A DNA stretch of 64,000 bases from Corella eumyota. Lineage: Eukaryota > Chordata > Ascidiacea > Phlebobranchia > Corellidae. Within the stretch, counting starts at the first letter, position 1. Every line of letters begins with the position of its first letter. A program made the translations under genes and the position numbers. Below the pieces are notes generated by a model. The model was not told where the DNA came from, searched no databases, and saw nothing but the letters and a program-made list of their open reading frames with translations. Below are positions 14,539 through 27,521 of the stretch, piece by piece. Location of the stretch: assembly GCA_963082875.1 (NCBI GenBank), contig OY720098.1, positions 8,556,001 to 8,620,000 on the forward strand, in the 5' to 3' direction.

Positions 14539-15880
14539 GTATGCCGTTATTTTTTTATATTTTAATAAAAGCATTGTTTTAAATTAAATTTGGTTATATA
14601 TTAATCCCTAAATGTTATATAAAAAGCACCTTTTTATTATAATTCACATTTAGGTAATAGCTTAAGGAAAAACTGTGACAAATGCACAGGCTTTTTCTAT
14701 AAAACAAAGTGTTTCAGACAGTCACAGATATCCTTGTATGTTGTTGTTGTATCTAAATCTTATTATTTTTAATGTAAAGTTCGGTCCCTTTATTGTCATT
14801 TGTAAAAAAGTTGTTAATTATTAAACATGTTAAACAAAAATTTTATTATTGGCTAATAGACTACAACAATGTTAAACAGCTTGTGTGTTAAATTTGTTGT
14901 AGATGGTTATAAGATTTATGATGTATTTTGTCGAAAAACATAAATTTAGTTGTTTAAAAAAGTTCTCTTAAAAAGCAAGCACCAATTGTAAATTTAAATG
15001 TGCTGCTTTAGCAGACATGTTGTTGTTACAAAAGAGGCAAAAAAGTCGTGACTTTGTTCATTGGTCAATTTGATATATTAGTTTGAGGCAAAAACTTTAA
15101 TAAATTCTTTAATAAAGAATAAATTCGGAACAAAGTGGACTAAACTATATTTATTAATTTGGTTTTTAAGTAGGTACTGAAATGTTTAAAGTATCGGTGA
15201 CAAAAATGTGAAAAACTTATAGTAGTATTATTGTCTATTTGTTGTATTTCATTAAAATGGGCATTAAGTAAATGTTCTTTCTAATAATTGTCGCCGGGTT
15301 GTACCTAATTTTGTGGTCAATAACATGATTGAAATATATATGTAGGTTATGTTTTAACCATAAAGTTCCGGTCTAACCTTCGTAGGACTAAAACTTAATT
15401 CATAAACTTATATGTAAACTGTATTAGTTGTGTAGTTTTTGTTTAATGAATTAAACAATTAAGGTATATATAAAGAATCTGTATGCTTGGTGGATAAAAT
15501 TCATTTTTTTAACCTCATGGTGCATAAGTTTTTGCATGTAATAAACTGTAATGACTGTACAGAGGTTAAACATGTGCACACTATGACACATACCATGTTT
15601 TTTGTTCTGTACTTTAGTGGTTAGTCTTTTTATCTAAGCTAATAAAATATCGACCGGCAGTGGGCGCTAAGTGTTTAAAATTCGAACGATTTTGATTGTC
15701 ATTACTTTAAAAATAACCTTTTTTGTATAGGCTTGTTATACATTAGCTGTATACCAATTACCTTGCGTAAATTAAAGCCTAAATTCGCTTAGCGCATCCT
15801 GTAAGTAAAATGAATTTAATTTTTTACTTGTTATTTTTTTTAGATAAACCCACTTAATCACAATAGTAAGACATCCTGCA

Positions 15881-18800
15881 ATGCCTAAAAGAAGGTACGT
15901 TGTACAAATATTTACAATATGTATTATTAATAATCTTTAATACGATAAAATGTGATATTATTTTTTGTTAAACTTTTCGTTGCGGTTAATCAATATACCC
16001 AATGGCTATTATAATAACAATGCTAATGCTATTATAATATCTGGTATAAAAATTGTAAATTTGCTTATATACTTAATGTGGCACACAATATGTTACGCAT
16101 AACTTAGTTGATCTCGAATAGGGATGGGTATAAGTAATTGATAAACGACGGACAATATAACTAACTAAGAGGAAGTCAAATGAGGGCAGAAGCTGACAGT
16201 TTTAGGCGGCTCGCAACAAGCCTGTGCTAGCGTTTACCCATGTTGATATCGACAAAGTTGGTTGGTCTATAGACAGATTGCAGACTTACGCAATGTAAAC
16301 ATACTGGTGGGTCTCTGTATACGGGAAACGCAAGCTACTTAGCAGTAAGGTCGGTAGAGCCAGACCCTCGAACTTTATTCTAGTTTCGGTTCTGCTTCCG
16401 GATTACATTAAGAGTTAGTAAAAGTGTTAAACTAGTTTCTGAATAACTTCGGTTTAAACACAGGCTTGAATATGACAGGTTGCCAGATATTAACTGCTGA
16501 TTTGCATATAAAGTTTAAACTGGTATGATCAAGAATAAATTTCTAGGTCATCTTAAGACTAGGTTTTACGTAAAAAAAAACAGATAAATGTGTGCGTTAT
16601 ACGTAACAGTGCGAAATCCAGATTGCATTTATTTAATTAATTGCTCGTTTACAATGATTTCGGTAATATAGTTTGGTGTGGTCAGATATTGGTGTCATTA
16701 TTTAATACGTGTCCCGCAGTGACGTAATTGTGTCTTCGCGCCGTGGTTTTGACCCAACACGGTCTGCAGGTGTATAACGTTGTCCTTTCTCGCTTTTCCT
16801 TGAGCCTTGCCCGGAAAAAAACAATAGAATATCGTCGGCGAGCGATTTACAATGAACTAGGAATTATCACGTTTATCTTTGTGTTTTACACTCGCTAGCT
16901 TTCCTGCTGAAAGGATTAGAATCTAGACTTGTGTGATTTAGACAAGGATGCAGATGTTTTTACCCTGTATTTATATAAAAACTTATAAACTTTATTATAA
17001 CACGTTTACACACAATAATAACATAAGTGTATTAAAATCTATGTTGGCGTATTGTCGTAAATTGAAACAAAACATTTTTGAGTGTTCACGTGCACTGACG
17101 TCATATGAGTTAACGATTTCATAATTTTATTATTATAACTTTCTGCTTTAACATTTTGCAACGAAAAAGAATTAATTTGTTTATTTAAATTTAAGTATTA
17201 GAACGTTAGTCTGTATGTGTTATGGGAATTGATTGTATTTGTTAAAAAAAATTCTACATTATCAGTCTATTATACAAAATTTAGCGCTGTATTAAATCGA
17301 ATTGTTTTTAATCTACGAGTTAATCTACTAATAAACGAGCATTTTAAAAGGACGAAAACTGTAGGGATTTACTAGACGTCCTAATTTTTTTATTTTTTTC
17401 CTTGCTATTCCATTTTTTCTCTAAGTGATTAATTAAATAAAAGGACAAATCAGCGACCAGTGTTATTCAATTTACTTTTTCAAGTGTGCAACGAAGAGTA
17501 ATAAAAAAAGGCTTTTTATAATAAAAGAAGTCTATAGTCTAACTGCAGTTCATAGAAAGATCTAGCAAAATGTAAACAGTTACAGCTCATAAAATAGGAA
17601 AACTCTTTAAAGTGAAAAAAAGAAAAACTTATAAAATATATATATTTTATTATGTAGATTCAAGTATAAGTTTAAATATAATTTTACCAGTTTGAAATAA
17701 TAATTTGATTTCTTTTGACGTCATGATAAATAGGTAATGTTTGTAATTAAAACACGTATATATAAAGTAAAAAGGTTGAAAAAAAATGTTTTTTTTTTAT
17801 TTTGTTATTTACAAAAAAAAATCTAAAATTAAGATTTTAATTTTATTTTTTTTTTAGTTTAACTGATCGTGCATGCAAAGAAATCAACGACAATCAACAA
17901 TCTACCTCATCAGCCAAACCTTCCTCATCTTCCCGTAACAAATCCTCATCCCACAGGTTCGCGTCAAGATCCTCATTCTACTCCTCTTCTTCCAAATCAT
18001 CTTTGAACAAGGTTTCGATCCCAAAGAAGCGAGGAAGAGAGGAAGATAACTTGACTGAAGTTGTTAGTGACTCCGCTACTAAAAAAGAGGTTAATTTTTT
18101 TTAATTTTTTGTTTTGTTTTATTTTTAAAAATAATTTAAAGTTAGGTTAAGTTTGTGTAGTTGAATTACAATATTTTAAATTTTAAGTAGACCTGGATCT
18201 AGTTTTTTTGTAATAAATTTTAACAATGGAATAACCGAAACATAAAAATAGTGATTTCAAAAAAAGTAATTCGAAAAGAACAGTTGGATAAACGCTGCGC
18301 TAATAAAGTAAACAAAAGACTTTAAAAAATTACGTCAAATTGTAAGCAAATATTAACCGAGTGAAATCGGTTTAACGCTCATACGGGAATAAGAAAAAAT
18401 CACGAAGTGTCTGATGGCCTGAATAACAATCATAATCTAAACTCGACCTAGTGTTCTTGCAGCTTAGTGCGTCTTGCTAGCTACTTAAAACGAGTTTCTG
18501 TTGTTTAAATCTTGACTTAAGCGTTTGCAGGAGAGATCAAAAAAAATTAAGTCTGTATAATTAAGTTATTTAATAGGTAGCGGGGTGTATAGTTTAATAA
18601 AGTTGCACAAAAATGTTCTTATTATATATATATTTAAATGTTGTCAGTATATATATTTTTAACCGGTCGTATAAAGTACAAAGTATAAGGTTAGAATTTT
18701 GTCTGTATATTATTAACACTTTTATTTATCTTTTTAGGTTTTAGAAAAATCTAATAAACGTCCTTGTACAATGGATTCGAGAGTTGAAACCCGAAGAAAG

Positions 18801-21800
18801 GAATTCTATCTTGAGGTAAAATTAATTTAAATTAAATACCGGTTATTATATTGTTTTAGTAAAATAATTGAAAACCATTGTCACTCTTAAAAAATCACGG
18901 TCCGTTTAAATTCTCTATTGTTTTGACCCCTTTTTAAATCTGCCTTTATGCCTTGATTACTATCAAGTATTAGTACACGTTGGGCTATTGTTTTGTGTAA
19001 CGTACGTTGTTGTAAGCGTGTGCTTACGTTATACTGTATCATGCCTCCTTATTTCCTCCATTGTAAAGTAGAGCCAGAGTAAAAATGCCCATTGTTGTTT
19101 GCCGGCTCAAAGGCCCTTGTCGAGCCAACGGCTAGGCCAGTTTGAAACATTTCGTTTTTTTATTGTACTGAGTGTTTAGGTTTAACACGTTTGTATGAGA
19201 TTATAGCCATGTGGGCAGTTGTTTTAGATTTTTTATTTACAAAATTTGCGCGATTTGTCAGTTATATGCAGGCATTGTCGGCATGTGAAAAAATATAAAG
19301 TATATATGTAAAATGATTAGTGTTACGTGAATATAAACGAATTGTTTAGCAATACGTAAATGAATGATATAGGTAAATTTTAGGCAATTTAAATACAAGA
19401 AAAAAATCGTATTCAGGAATCATTCTGAAAAATTTTATTAACAACCGCGTTACATTTTTGTGGTAACATGTATTGTGCACAGACATAACGCAATCCGATT
19501 TCAGGTTAAATCGATTGTTGATCAATGTAGCAATCACCACGTAATGTTTAAACGATTTATTAATATTTTTAACAGTTTTAGGTCATTTTTACGTTAAACT
19601 TAAACCATTTCCGACGTTTAAAATCGGTCGATTTTTAATTGATAGGCCGACTGGCGACCCATCGACGAGCAAATGTTTCCTACCCCTGTCAAGGACGGCC
19701 CGGACAGCGAAAACGATGACGTCATGCCTCTCAGTCATGTGATGACGTCACCAACAGGGACGAGGAAGATAAGACCCGGAGTCCTGCAGGAAATAAAGAA
19801 CAACGACAACTGTCCTCCGACCGTGCAGCATTATCAATTCCGAAATATTTTTCCTGATACAAAATGCAGGGAATCGCCACTACCTCAGTTAAGGTAAAAA
19901 AGTTTGTAAATTTTAAGATTTTTTTACTTGTTTTAAGTTTTAGTTTTAAATTATATTTTATTTTATATGTATACTCTTTTGGGGTCATTGGTACAAGTTA
20001 TTTTTGATTTTGCGATGCTTTTTGGCTGTTCTAATTATTTTGGGTGTAACGGTTTTAAGCGAATTATAATCTTTAAAATTCGTTAAAATCAATTTTATCA
20101 TTGTTTTAACGTTTATGGGTGTAATAAATAGAAATCTTATGAATAGAAATTTCTGAATCTTTAATGTGATAGGCTATTGGCCTAGACCTTTACTTGCCGC
20201 AGTGCGATTTAATTAGTGACATCGCTGACACCGAGATTTCTTTTGTCGTGTCCCTAATCCTTAAACTCCTATTTAAATTGCTGCAACAATGAAACAAGAT
20301 AATAATAATCGTATAGGTTTGTTGGTTACAAAAACAATACCAATTGTTTTCCGACCTATTTAATCGTTCGTGGATTCGAGTTTTAATTGCTAAGCGCGAT
20401 AATTATTTAAATAGAAATCGTCCTGTTAGGTTATTATTTTCGGTGAATTAATTTTTATGGGAATTAAATAAGATGATCTTGCTAATGAGCGCCCATCCAA
20501 GGCGGTGCTTTGTCACTTCAAAAATTATGAGTTGAATTTATGACCGATTTTTAATTGAAGATTTGTGTTCGTATAGCTGGATAACTGTGCTATTGGTCGT
20601 TGCTTAAACAAATTTGCAAGTAGTTATTAAGCGTTATTGTTTTAAAATTGTTTATTTTCTTTGTTTTAATTATGATTTTTTAAATTTCTAAAGCAGACTC
20701 ATTTACTGAAATACATTGTTATAGCAAGGTGTAAATTTAAATGTTTGTAATTTCTAGATATTTTATCATTTATTGCTGTTTTTTATGAAACCCTTACTTG
20801 ATATTGACGAACATTTCTTAGTTTTAAACGGAAAAGCGGTTACAGGATAGTAACGTTTATTTCGGATTCGGTCCCGACTTGTCCGAATACGATTGTTAGG
20901 CCCGGTTAAGGGCTTGATTCTCCTTATTATTTGATAACATCAACATTTGATTTAATCACAGTTTAGGTAATGCAATACGGTTAATTGGTTTATTTTTTTA
21001 ATTTTTTTTAATATATATATATACAATAATGTTTTTTTGCCAATTTTTACTTGAGATTACAAAAACCTTTATTTTTAGCCAGTATGGTAAACGGGAACGT
21101 ATTTTTAAAATATAAACACACTGGCTTAATTCCCAATTTTTTTGTTTTATAGTTTTAGTAAACCGTATTTTAGGAGTTTAAATCCTATTCGAAGCGTATT
21201 ATAAATTTAATATTGTTGTGTAATGTTTGCGTAGCTTGGATTTCGACAAGCTTGAGCAAGCACGGACCTGACACAAACCGTGTACTCTTATCACGTGACA
21301 TTGTTGATAAACGTTTTAATGACGACATCATTTGTTGTTGAATACAAAATCAGATTTTTTTCGTAATTATAAAAAAAAACTATGAGAATTTTGAAAAAAA
21401 TATGGATTATGGATTTGTATTATTTGATTATTAGCGGACTTCCTTGTTATTTTGACACTTGGGTCGTTATTTGTTTGTTCTGTTTAGCGATCAGCGACAT
21501 TCTCACAATTTCTTTCCTCCTTATTCGATAATAATTAGCCTCATTTGTCTGTGTATTATTATCATTAGCATAGCGAAACGTCGCAAATAACATAGCTCGT
21601 TTTCCCATGAAATTTACATTACGTTGCTCGCGCGTTCCGATGACCGCGCGGAAGTCCATTTTTTGATGGCCGCCATCATTAAGCAGCGAGCGAATACTTC
21701 CCCTTAGATTTTTCCCTCGCTACTATCGTTCGCTCCCTTGGCGCGACGCGAAGAATCGAATTTGCGCAGTTCACACCCTGGATATATATCCCGACACCGT

Positions 21801-24800
21801 GTAACCTAGTTAGGGCATTATCCCTTCCGCTCAGGCGTGAACCTTAATTCGTAGCCTCCGCTGCGACAATTTTTTGCTGGTCAAGTCGAACGAAAAGCGG
21901 ATACTCTACGTATGTTTTTTTCCTGCAGCAGAGCCTGTGCTTGTAAAAAGCGAGAGACCGGCCCGGGGGTTCCCCGTTTGTTATTGTTGTGGCGGAGAAC
22001 TTCGCTCGGGCTTGCCCTCAGGACGACTTCGGGCATGTTTGTCACGTGACTGCGATGTCGTTCGCTCGTGCTTTTGTGACGTCACGAGAAAGTTTAAATG
22101 TCCGCAAACAATGTCAACCCGTGTAAATAGAGGCGGTGATTTAAATCGAGTTTTAATAGGAATTCGAGTAATAAATCCAACGGTTATTAGTTTTATTTCG
22201 ACTCAAAGTACCTGCAAACGCACTTGTGTAAATATTGTCAAATGTTGTTCAAATATTAAACTTTTTTATAACATTAGATACTTTTTGCCTTACTTTTGCA
22301 TTCTAATACATATTTTTGTTAGGCACTTACGCATTTTTTTTTTTTTTTTTTTGAAATTCCGAAAGATATTTCCTTTTGGACAAGGAACTAATTAAAATTT
22401 GCTATGTAACTAGCAAGTGTAATAGCGTGGGATTTAAACGAGACATCCAGGTTTTAAGTTATATGTATTAAGCCATTTACAGCTGCTCGCATGCTTTGAA
22501 TTCCTGGCCGTGTAAGGGCAGGTGGCCCCGTGTCGAATTACACAAATCTTTTGTAGTGTATTCTCTAAGTCGGATGTTACCGTTTATCGGCTTACCTAGG
22601 TCTACTGTTTCAGTTTTATCTTATCTGAGTATAACCTTCCCAGCGTTTGCGGGCAATTTTGCTTCCGATTTTTGGTTTAATGGCGTGAATAATGCCATGG
22701 TCTATTTTTATATATGTAGGTTAAAAAATGATTATTTGTACAGTTATCAACTCACGTGGCGTTTGCTTTAAAAGTTAAATTGACCATGTAAGTGGGTCGA
22801 AACTCGGAAGTTTTTTGTCAACTTGAATGTTATTCTTCCTTTATTAAGCCGTCCGTCAACGCAGATGAACAATTCGTGTGCTTAATAAACTTCGTGCATT
22901 TTGTGTTTTCTTAACCAGCCTACCGAGCATAAAAAAGTTATTGTATACCCCTGTACGTTAACAAACGACAAACCCATTCAAGTAGTATGGCTGCTGTCGC
23001 CAGCTACGTGAATGTCGGGGCGTGGGATAGACTATCGGCTCCGTAACGAGCCCATTGTATTAGGGTTCACGCATGTTAGGAAGTCGAGAAAGTAGAACGG
23101 TTTTGTGCGTCCCGTTTTGTTGGGAGCGAGAGAAGCTCGAGAAAAAGGCGCGCGGTCGATAAATCTCGTCTTCTCTTAACTTTATAAACGAGGGATCTCT
23201 GTTGTAGTCATCACATAATCTTGTGTTTATTCAACTGTTTTGTACAGTCTTGGAAACTTGTATTTAGTTTTCTAGTTCAGCAAATATTATGCGACAGTTT
23301 AATAACATTGTTATCATTTTTGAGTTAACTATTTAGCAACAGTGACAGATTTAGAAAATATTTTAAACCAGAAAAAGAAATAAAGAAAACCTATTTATTT
23401 ATATTGTCATTTTTAATTTAGAAACGTTTTTAAATTTAGTGAATTTTAAATAACAATCATATTTATTTAATTTACGTGTTACTTTCCACAATCATATATT
23501 TTACAATGGTGATGCATAATCTTTCCGTTCGAACTAGTTTTATTCGCAAATATCTCGACTTAGACAGGTAAGAACAAAAAAGCGAAAAGTTTTTGTTTGC
23601 TTTGCTTATTTGCGCATATGGAAAAGCTTTTGTTGTACCAAGGCCTTTCTCCACGTTTTTATCGAGTGTTTTTTAATAGCAGAACCAAGCCTACTTTGTT
23701 AACAAATGTATATACGTGAAAAAGACTTAAAATTTCACATTTTGAATGTGAATTAGGTTTTTTGGCCCACAGATTGCTAAAAACCTTTTTCAAAAAATAA
23801 AGTGATTAAATTTTGGCTATTTTATAAAATCGTTGTTTTTTTTATTTTAAATTAAATAATTTGATTTTTTGCAGTTGGGCAGATTCGACTGAATTATGGA
23901 AATCGATGGTAAACAAGGATTCAGTTTATTCAAGAAGTAGCGAATATTTGTTAAGACACGAAGACCTACAACCTCGCATGAGATCTATTTTACTCGACTG
24001 GATTATGGAGGTAAATAACACAAAAAAAACTTAATATTATATTAACTAGGCGTATATACCGACAATTTAGTACTAAATAACCTTGGCCAAGTGTCATAAA
24101 TGCTTTGGTTTGGGCTGGTAGTTAAACGATTGAATTGCTTTAAAATTCACATTTTTTATAGTTAATTTAAATTGTCTAATACGTAAATAATGAAATTGTG
24201 TTGTTAAATTAGCAAAGTTTTTAATATTAATTTTTTGTATTTTAAAGGTATGTGAAGTATATTCCCTTCATCGCGAAACTTTTTACTTGTCCGTCGACTA
24301 CATCGACCGCTATCTCTCCAACACAAAAAATATCCACAAGACGCGACTGCAGCTGGTTGGTGTGACCGCACTTTTTATTGCAGCCAAATTAGAGGTAAGT
24401 TTTAATCGAATCGGGCAAGTAAATAAGAGGTTAAAACGTGGATCGAATTACTGGGGAACAAAGGACTGGGATATTTTATTACATTTTTTACCGGAAAGCG
24501 ATTGAAATGCGTTAAATTTTGATTGGATTAGAATTAATTTGATAGAAATAAATATAAAATAACCCATTTTTGGAATTTTATTTTTCTTTGTACCACCCTG
24601 TCTATAAAAATAATGTTTTGTTTATTTTAATTTTTTTGATTTTTTTTAGGAAATTTATCCTCCAAAGTTAGCGGACTTTGCTTACGTCACAGACGGAGCT
24701 TGCACTGAAGACGAGATCCTTTCCCAAGAACTTCTTATGTTAAGCACTCTCCAGTGGTCGTTATCTCCAGTTACCTCCATCTCGTGGTTGAACGTCTACC

Positions 24801-25814
24801 TCCAAACTGCTCACGCGGCGTTTGCTCCCGGACCTTCTCCTTCTTCCGCATTCTTCCTCCCCCAATATCCTCAAGAAACTTTCGTTCATATTGCCCAGGT
24901 AAATAAATAAAAGAATACGAAAAATTTAGATTATTTTGTTTGCTCAAAAATCAAATTTTTTTATGCTATATTTAAGTGACAAGACTTTCAAAATAACATA
25001 ATTTTTTTACAAATATAAACACTGTAAAATTATATAGGAAAACTCTACCTTTGTACCCTTTGGTACATCATTTTATACCCATTATTATAACAAAACTAAA
25101 TTTTACTTATTATTTTTGTAGTTGTTGGACTTATGTATGTTGGATCTTGAAAGTTTGGATTTTCCAACCGGAGTTTTAGCTGCGTCAGCACTTTACCATT
25201 TCTCATCTCGTGAACTTGCCACACAAGTATCAGGATATCAGTTTAAAGATATTGCATCTGTAAGTCCAAATTTTTAACAAAAAGATACAAAATTTCGTCA
25301 ATTATTTCTCTCTTGTTTTTTAATATATTTTTGCCCAATGTTTTTTTCATTTTTCTTTAACTGCCATTTAAATGCACAATGTGGTAAATTTATTTTATGA
25401 ATTTAATTTATTTTTGTATTTTTGTTGCAGTGTGTACACTGGATGGCCCCATTTGCGATCACAGTAAGAGATAATGGTCTCCAACCTTTGAGGGAATTCC
25501 GAAATGTTCACTCGACTGATATACACAATATTCAAACTCATGCCAACAACATTGACACACTGGTAAGTAGTTCTGCAATTTTATAACTTTTTTAATTAAA
25601 AATTTGTTTTTGTCCTTTTGAAAATTTTGCAAGTCAAATTTTAAACTTTTTTGTTTTTTGATTCTAGGACGCAGCATTCGAGAATCGAGTCATGGTCCAA
25701 ACTCAGTTGGCAACCTGCCAATCACCCACCGAGGTTGCTGGTTTTATGACCCCGCCTAAAAGTGGTCAAAAAGCAACAGTCCTACCTCAGTCCAGTGGTT
25801 TGTGCAGTACGTGA
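15881..25814 (+). CDS. ccne: Cyclin E (G1/S cyclin, CDK2 partner)
   Basis: Cyclin E activates CDK2 for S-phase entry in the nucleus. Ten coding exons in phase give 506 residues: 15881-15894, 17858-18089, 18738-18815, 19646-19893, 23875-24010, 24248-24394, 24650-24898, 25122-25259, 25431-25562 and 25668-25814. The Ser-rich N-terminus has a basic patch (KKRGREED). MFPTPVKDG, with T at about 121, matches the human Thr62 degron. SPLPQLSWAD leads into the cyclin box, with [20 protein letters not shown] (hydrophobic patch at about 226-230), [15 protein letters not shown] and [13 protein letters not shown]. The second fold has [25 protein letters not shown] (T486, S490) matches the Thr380/Ser384 Fbw7 degron. 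The 3' UTR runs to AATAAA near 26601. Cyclin E identity is essentially certain. E1 versus E2 does not apply cleanly to an invertebrate chordate. Confidence 0.97.
15895..17857 (+). other. Cyclin E second intron
   Basis: Mostly AT-rich. A more GC-rich patch at about 16690-16860 contains GACGTAA, and TGACGTCA occurs at 17096-17103 and 17716-17723. A 20-bp AT-only palindrome lies near 17631-17650. No exon was seen. Confidence 0.5.
18090..19645 (+). other. Cyclin E third and fourth introns
   Basis: Two introns (18090-18737 and 18816-19645) around the 78-base exon 18738-18815. I see no additional gene, repeat or strong regulatory motif in either. Confidence 0.5.
19894..23874 (+). other. Cyclin E long intron with two GC-rich segments
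   Basis: This 4-kb intron separates the N-terminal exons from the cyclin-box exons. Two parts are much richer in G+C and CpG than their surroundings. The first, 21590-22130, has GATGGCCGCCATC at about 21665, CACGTGAC near 22044 and TGACGTCA at 22077-22084. The second, 22970-23200, has GGCGCGCGG followed by TTTATAAACG. They may be enhancers or internal promoters. A poly-T run is at about 22334. Open frames inside (for example the 173-codon one from 21874) look unconserved. Confidence 0.45.
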
Positions 25815-27521
25815 TATTCGAGGTTTCAAACGTGAACTTAAATCGCAAAGGTTACGCTCTATCGCCACCGCGTGTCGAGACAGAAAATGGTTTTAGGATT
25901 TTAATCGACAACAGTTTGCACAAGGAGAAACGAGGATTGACAGTTGTTAGAAACGATGTGCGCATGCGCGTATGACGTCATTTACGTCATACATCCCACT
26001 GTGATTTTGGCAATTTTACTTGTCAATATAGAATTTTTATTTAAACGGGTCTTACAAACCCGAGCCTTAATTTTATACATTTTTAGTTTTAATTTCTCTT
26101 TATATAAAATTTTAAATTTATATTAAGCAATTTTAGCCTTATGAATCCTAGAAAATAAGTCAATGAATTTATAGTTATAATAAGTTTTTATTCGTTTTTA
26201 GATATTTTATGACATTTTAACCTTACAACTTTATACAATCATTTTTCGCTGCTAAATTTTTCTTATGACTTGCTGTATATTTTAACACTGACTGCTGCTA
26301 TTCATTATTGTCTCTTTTAAAGTTGCAAAAAAAAACAACTCAAAACTTAAGTAAATTTTAAAAATATTTTATGAACATTCCTTAAACCTATGCAGTTTTA
26401 CTCAAATTTAATATTTTATATTAAAAATGTAAAAATTTTATATTAAAAATGTAATAACTTTTTCAACCTATTTGATTTTCTACAACTGATATTGTGAAAG
26501 TATTTTGTTAAAGGTGCAGTTTTTTCTACAATCCTTAAAGCCAAATTTTTGTTTTTTGTTCGTTGTGTTTTTTACCCTATTTTAAATACAAATTTCTTTA
26601 AATAAAAGTTATAGAAAATATATTTTCACGCGAGATTCTTATGCAAGTTGATAGCCTAGAGTAGCCTTAATCCCTGCGTTTTAAATACAAAAAAGGTCAT
26701 AACTGCCTTAAACCACGGTCGCTTCATTTACAAAGCGGCACTTGTTTGGTATGCCAGTTTTTTGTTGTTAAACGGTCGTCCGTATGTTTAAAGTAAAGTT
26801 CCTTGTAAAAGTAAGAGCTTTAAATTATTTAAAGTGTGTTTTAAATGGATTAGGATGGTGGCGGCATGGAGCTACTTTTGGTAAGTTATTTTGAATTAGC
26901 CCATAGTTTGTTGGTAAATTAGTAGTATATACATGTTTCATATTGTACTATCTAAATGCTTTTTACTACTATATTGTTTTTTAAATCCCTTTTTTAACTT
27001 AAAACAGTATAACAACATAATAACAGTTTAGTAGTTGGTACGTGTATTAAAACAAAGCAGTGCGTTGATATCGACAAGTTAAAAACAGACAGTTCATTTA
27101 AGTTAAGGTGACAGTTGCATTGGTGCTAAGTGTAGGCTACAAAATAGTTTTAGAAATGACAAAGTTATGTAAGTAGGCGACAAATGTCATACATTTCTTA
27201 TGCTAAAATGAAAAAGAATTTTTTTAAAATAATGATATTATACAAAAAATGATTTTATTAAAAGTTTTCGTTTAAAAATATTAACAAAATTAGTTTCAAA
27301 CACTTTATTTCGGGTAAAAACGCTTAAATTCAACAATGTAAAAGCAAAATTTTCAACAACTTAGTGCTCTAGTATTCTCAAAACAAACGTTAAAAGTTAA
27401 AATATATACAAGATATAAATGGTGTGTTTTCTTGGGCTGATATTACGACGAATAAAACAAGTTAACCACATATTTTTTCCGAGCAGTTCGGAAACTTAAA
27501 AACAATTGAAAGCAAGGGGCC
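25815..27521. other. Convergent intergenic region, cyclin E / acidic protein
   Basis: Cyclin E 3' UTR with a TGACGTCA at 25973-25980 and a plus-strand AATAAA near 26601. On the other strand AATAAA (TTTATT at 27304-27309) would end the acidic-protein transcript. A short ATG frame ending at a good donor at about 26880 is noted under rejected items. Otherwise AT-rich. Confidence 0.5.

Noticed and set aside
21447-21659. 70-codon minus-strand frame next to a YY1-like site
   Set aside because: No similarity recognised. An upstream ATG in another frame overlaps it. Kept only as part of the GC-island finding.
21874-22395. 173-codon plus-strand frame inside the cyclin E intron
   Set aside because: Composition shifts from GC-rich to AT-rich midway, it ends in poly-Phe from a poly-T run, and there are no recognisable motifs. 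Chance frame over a GC-rich island.
26854-26879. Short ATG frame (MVAAWSYF) ending at a GTAAGT donor
   Set aside because: No compatible downstream plus-strand exon found before 33 kb. Probably chance.
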